DNA from: JAKSUT01 sp045616505
GTDB taxonomy: Bacteria; Cyanobacteriota; Vampirovibrionia; Gastranaerophilales; Gastranaerophilaceae
Direction: 5' to 3'
Assembly: GCA_045616505.1 (NCBI GenBank)
Contig: JAZLGV010000128.1
Location: forward strand, 1-15,485
Length of the DNA: 15,485 nt
Below, one piece after another: positions 13,812 through 15,485 of the stretch (its first letter is position 1; each line of letters begins with the position of its first letter). The notes below the pieces were generated by a model. The model searched no databases. It worked only from the letters and a program-made list of their open reading frames with translations, and was not told the DNA's origin. Both the position numbers and the translations under genes were made by a program.

Positions 13812-14608
13812 TTAAACTAATTGTAACTGATATTGATGGAACTATTTTAAGACGTGATTTTAAATTCAATCAAGAAGTAAAAGATTGTATTTCTGATTTA
13901 ACAGGAAAAGGGATAAAAGTAGTTTTAGTTACAGGTAGAATGCACTCTTGTACAGAATTTATCGCAGACGAATTAAAACTTGATACTCCAATTGTTTCTT
14001 ATCAAGGTGGTTTTATTAAACATAAAAACGAGGTTTTGTATAATAAAACTGTTAATCCGAAATTAGCAAAAGAAATTATAAATTGGGCAAGAGAAAATAA
14101 TGTTCATATAAATATTTATTTAGATGATGAACTATATGTTGAACAGGATAATGATACTATCAAAAAATACGCAGAAGAAAGAAAAGCAGAATATAAAGTT
14201 GCATCTTTTGATACTTTAAATCTTGAAAATATAAATAAATTGCTAATTATAGATTTTGCAAATCCTGATATTGTAACTGAATATAAAAATTATTTAAGTG
14301 AAAAATATCCAGAATTGAATTTTGTAAAATCAATGCCATTTTTCTGCGAAGTTTGCAACAAAGAAGCTACTAAAAAGAATGCTGTTGAATATTTGAAAAA
14401 ATTATGGAATATAAAAACAGAAGAAGTTATGGCATCAGGCGATCAAAATAATGATTTGTCGTTATTAGATTCAGCAGGAATAAAAATTGCAATGGGTAAT
14501 GCAACTGACGAATTGAAAGCCGTTGCAACTTATGTTACTGATACTGTTGAAAATAATGGTTTTGTAAAAGCAGTAGAAAGGTTTGTTTATAACGATGGAA
14601 AAAATTAG
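13808..14608 (+). CDS. HAD-superfamily hydrolase, Cof subfamily (sugar-phosphate phosphatase type)
   Basis: 266 residues, the usual Cof-like (type IIB cap) length. Motif I is TDIDGTIL (7-14; nucleophile D8, general acid D10), motif II VLVTGR, motif III a lysine in ATKKNAVEYL and motif IV GDQNNDLSLL. The large cap lies between motifs II and III. These cytoplasmic enzymes dephosphorylate sugar phosphates, flavin or cofactor phosphates; the substrate cannot be read from sequence. Start is the ATG at 13808, overlapping the previous stop by 4 nt, with GAGGG at 13796-13800; an earlier in-frame TTG (13784) has no such support. It overlaps ispF by 14 nt. Confidence 0.92.
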   Translation: MIKLIVTDIDGTILRRDFKFNQEVKDCISDLTGKGIKVVLVTGRMHSCTEFIADELKLDTPIVSYQGGFIKHKNEVLYNKTVNPKLAKEIINWARENNVHINIYLDDELYVEQDNDTIKKYAEERKAEYKVASFDTLNLENINKLLIIDFANPDIVTEYKNYLSEKYPELNFVKSMPFFCEVCNKEATKKNAVEYLKKLWNIKTEEVMASGDQNNDLSLLDSAGIKIAMGNATDELKAVATYVTDTVENNGFVKAVERFVYNDGKN

Positions 14609-15077
14609 AGTCGGAATTGGTTATGACATACACCAACTTCAAACTGGTAGAGATTTGATTTTAGGTGGGGTTAAAATTCCTTTTGAAAAGGGTTTGCTTG
14701 GACATTCAGATGCGGATGTTTTAATCCATGCAATAATAGATGCAATTTTAGGCTCTCTTGCTATGCGTGATATTGGAACTCTTTTTCCTGATAATGACGC
14801 AAAATTTAAAGATATTTCAAGTGTTTTGTTGTTAGAAAAAGTTTATGCATTGGTAAAAGAACAGGGTTGGAAAATTGGCAATATTGATTCAAATATTATT
14901 GCTCAACAACCGAAAATGATGCCACATATAATGCAAATGAGAGAAAATTTGGCAAAAGTTTTGGAACTTGATATTGAAGATATTTCAATAAAAGCTAAAA
15001 CTAATGAAAAACTTGATGCGGTAGGCGAAATGAAAGCTATCGAAGCTAATTCTGTTGTTTTAATGATTAAAAAATAA
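14595..15077 (+). CDS. ispF: 2-C-methyl-D-erythritol 2,4-cyclodiphosphate synthase
   Basis: Cyclises CDP-ME 2-phosphate to MEcPP with release of CMP, the fifth step of the MEP pathway; a trimer in the cytoplasm. The 160-residue length is standard. RVGIGYDIHQL (5-15) gives metal ligands D11 and H13; LGHSDADVLIHAI (35-47) gives H45; RDIGTLFPDND is the family flap, and the C-terminal KAKTNEKLDAVGE closes the site. ATG 14595 is chosen from the family start; TTG 14583 would add 4 residues. The gene starts inside the 3' end of the HAD gene, so translation is probably coupled. Confidence 0.97.
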   Translation: MEKIRVGIGYDIHQLQTGRDLILGGVKIPFEKGLLGHSDADVLIHAIIDAILGSLAMRDIGTLFPDNDAKFKDISSVLLLEKVYALVKEQGWKIGNIDSNIIAQQPKMMPHIMQMRENLAKVLELDIEDISIKAKTNEKLDAVGEMKAIEANSVVLMIKK

Positions 15078-15089
15078 GGAGTAATTTTA

Positions 15090-15470
15090 ATGAAAATATT
15101 ACATTCAATGATAAGAGTAAAAGATATAGATGCGTCATTAAAGTTCTATCAAGAACTTTTGGGGTTGCATGTGGTAAAGAAAAAACGCTTGGATGATTGT
15201 TATTTGTATTATGTTTCAGATGAAGATGAAAAATATGAAATTGAACTTGTAATTAACGACGAAACTCCTGCAAATGGTTATGAAATTGGTACAGGCTTTG
15301 GACATTTTGCGTTTGCACTTGATAGTTTTGAAGAATTTGAAGCAAAAATGAAAGAAATGGGAATTGAATATTTGTATGAACCATATCAATTATCTCAAGT
15401 GGGTTCAACAATTGCATTCATAAAAGACCCAGATGGCTATGAAATAGAATTGATAAAAAAGAATAAATAA
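15090..15470 (+). CDS. Glyoxalase I / VOC-family protein (lactoylglutathione lyase-like)
   Basis: 126 residues with the two betaalphabetabetabeta VOC modules. Likely metal ligands sit where glyoxalase I has them: H5 (ILHSMIRVKD), E52 (YEIELVIN), H72 (GFGHFAFALD) and E120 (DPDGYEIEL). The MIRVKDIDASLKFYQELLGL opening and FIKDPDGYEIELI end are typical of GloA, which converts the methylglyoxal-thiol adduct to lactoyl thioester. The thiol used here is unknown. GGAG lies before the ATG; the gap to ispF is 12 bp. Close to GloA, but other VOC functions cannot be excluded. Confidence 0.88.
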   Translation: MKILHSMIRVKDIDASLKFYQELLGLHVVKKKRLDDCYLYYVSDEDEKYEIELVINDETPANGYEIGTGFGHFAFALDSFEEFEAKMKEMGIEYLYEPYQLSQVGSTIAFIKDPDGYEIELIKKNK

Positions 15471-15485
15471 GTTTATTATGAGTGG

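Noticed and set aside
15478..15485. ATG at the window end as the start of another gene
   Set aside because: Only eight bases are visible and no ribosome site precedes it, so it cannot be supported.
1..15485. CRISPR arrays, insertion sequences, integration sites or prophage genes
   Set aside because: No repeated spacer array, transposase, integrase or tRNA-end duplication was seen on reading both strands.

Overview
The window is AT-rich, uses the standard code (TAA, TAG and TGA all act as stops) and is almost fully coding. The gene set is bacterial housekeeping: pyruvate:ferredoxin oxidoreductase, a TyrA-type dehydrogenase, both a mid and a late MEP-pathway enzyme (dxr, ispF), glycogen synthase, and the rpmG-tRNA(Trp)-secE-nusG-rplK-rplA cluster. 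An anaerobic, fermentative bacterium is likely. My best guess is a non-photosynthetic cyanobacterial relative of the Gastranaerophilales/Melainabacteria type, but this rests on overall impression (AT-rich, PFOR, cyanobacteria-like TyrA) and not on a computed phylogeny.

Layout. (1) 2-622 (+): C-terminal part of PFOR, closed by a strong terminator. (2) 717-1535 (-) tyrA and 1580-2728 (+) dxr diverge from a 44-bp spacer; dxr and glgA converge on a bidirectional terminator. (3) 2805-7835 (-): a likely two-gene unit, a 1184-residue zinc-ribbon/degenerate-cyclase/degenerate-ATPase/helical-repeat protein followed by glgA. (4) 7955-9974 (+), divergent from that unit: a three-gene operon of a MotA/ExbB/ZorA-like channel protein, a MotB/ZorB-like OmpA-domain protein and an unrecognised 136-residue protein. 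This looks like a proton-driven, peptidoglycan-anchored membrane complex. (5) 10004-12618 (+): promoter, structured leader, rpmG (not long enough to be picked up by a simple ORF scan), tRNA-Trp(CCA), secE, nusG, rplK, rplA and a terminator. (6) 12655-15470 (+): an extended -10 promoter directly before tmk, then a tightly packed set tmk, NUDIX hydrolase, Cof-type HAD phosphatase, ispF and a glyoxalase-family gene with overlaps or very short gaps.

The most interesting signals are: (a) two copies of the same small RNA architecture, one just before rplK and one just before rplA, both with AA opposite GUUNNUA between two helices, most easily read as paired ribosomal protein L1 autoregulatory sites; (b) the divergent locus at 4281-9974, where a pseudo-cyclase/pseudo-ATPase giant faces a ZorAB-like motor with an unknown small partner, the best candidate for an undescribed system; and (c) several genes with a -10 box 6-7 nt before the start codon and no Shine-Dalgarno sequence, implying leaderless transcripts.
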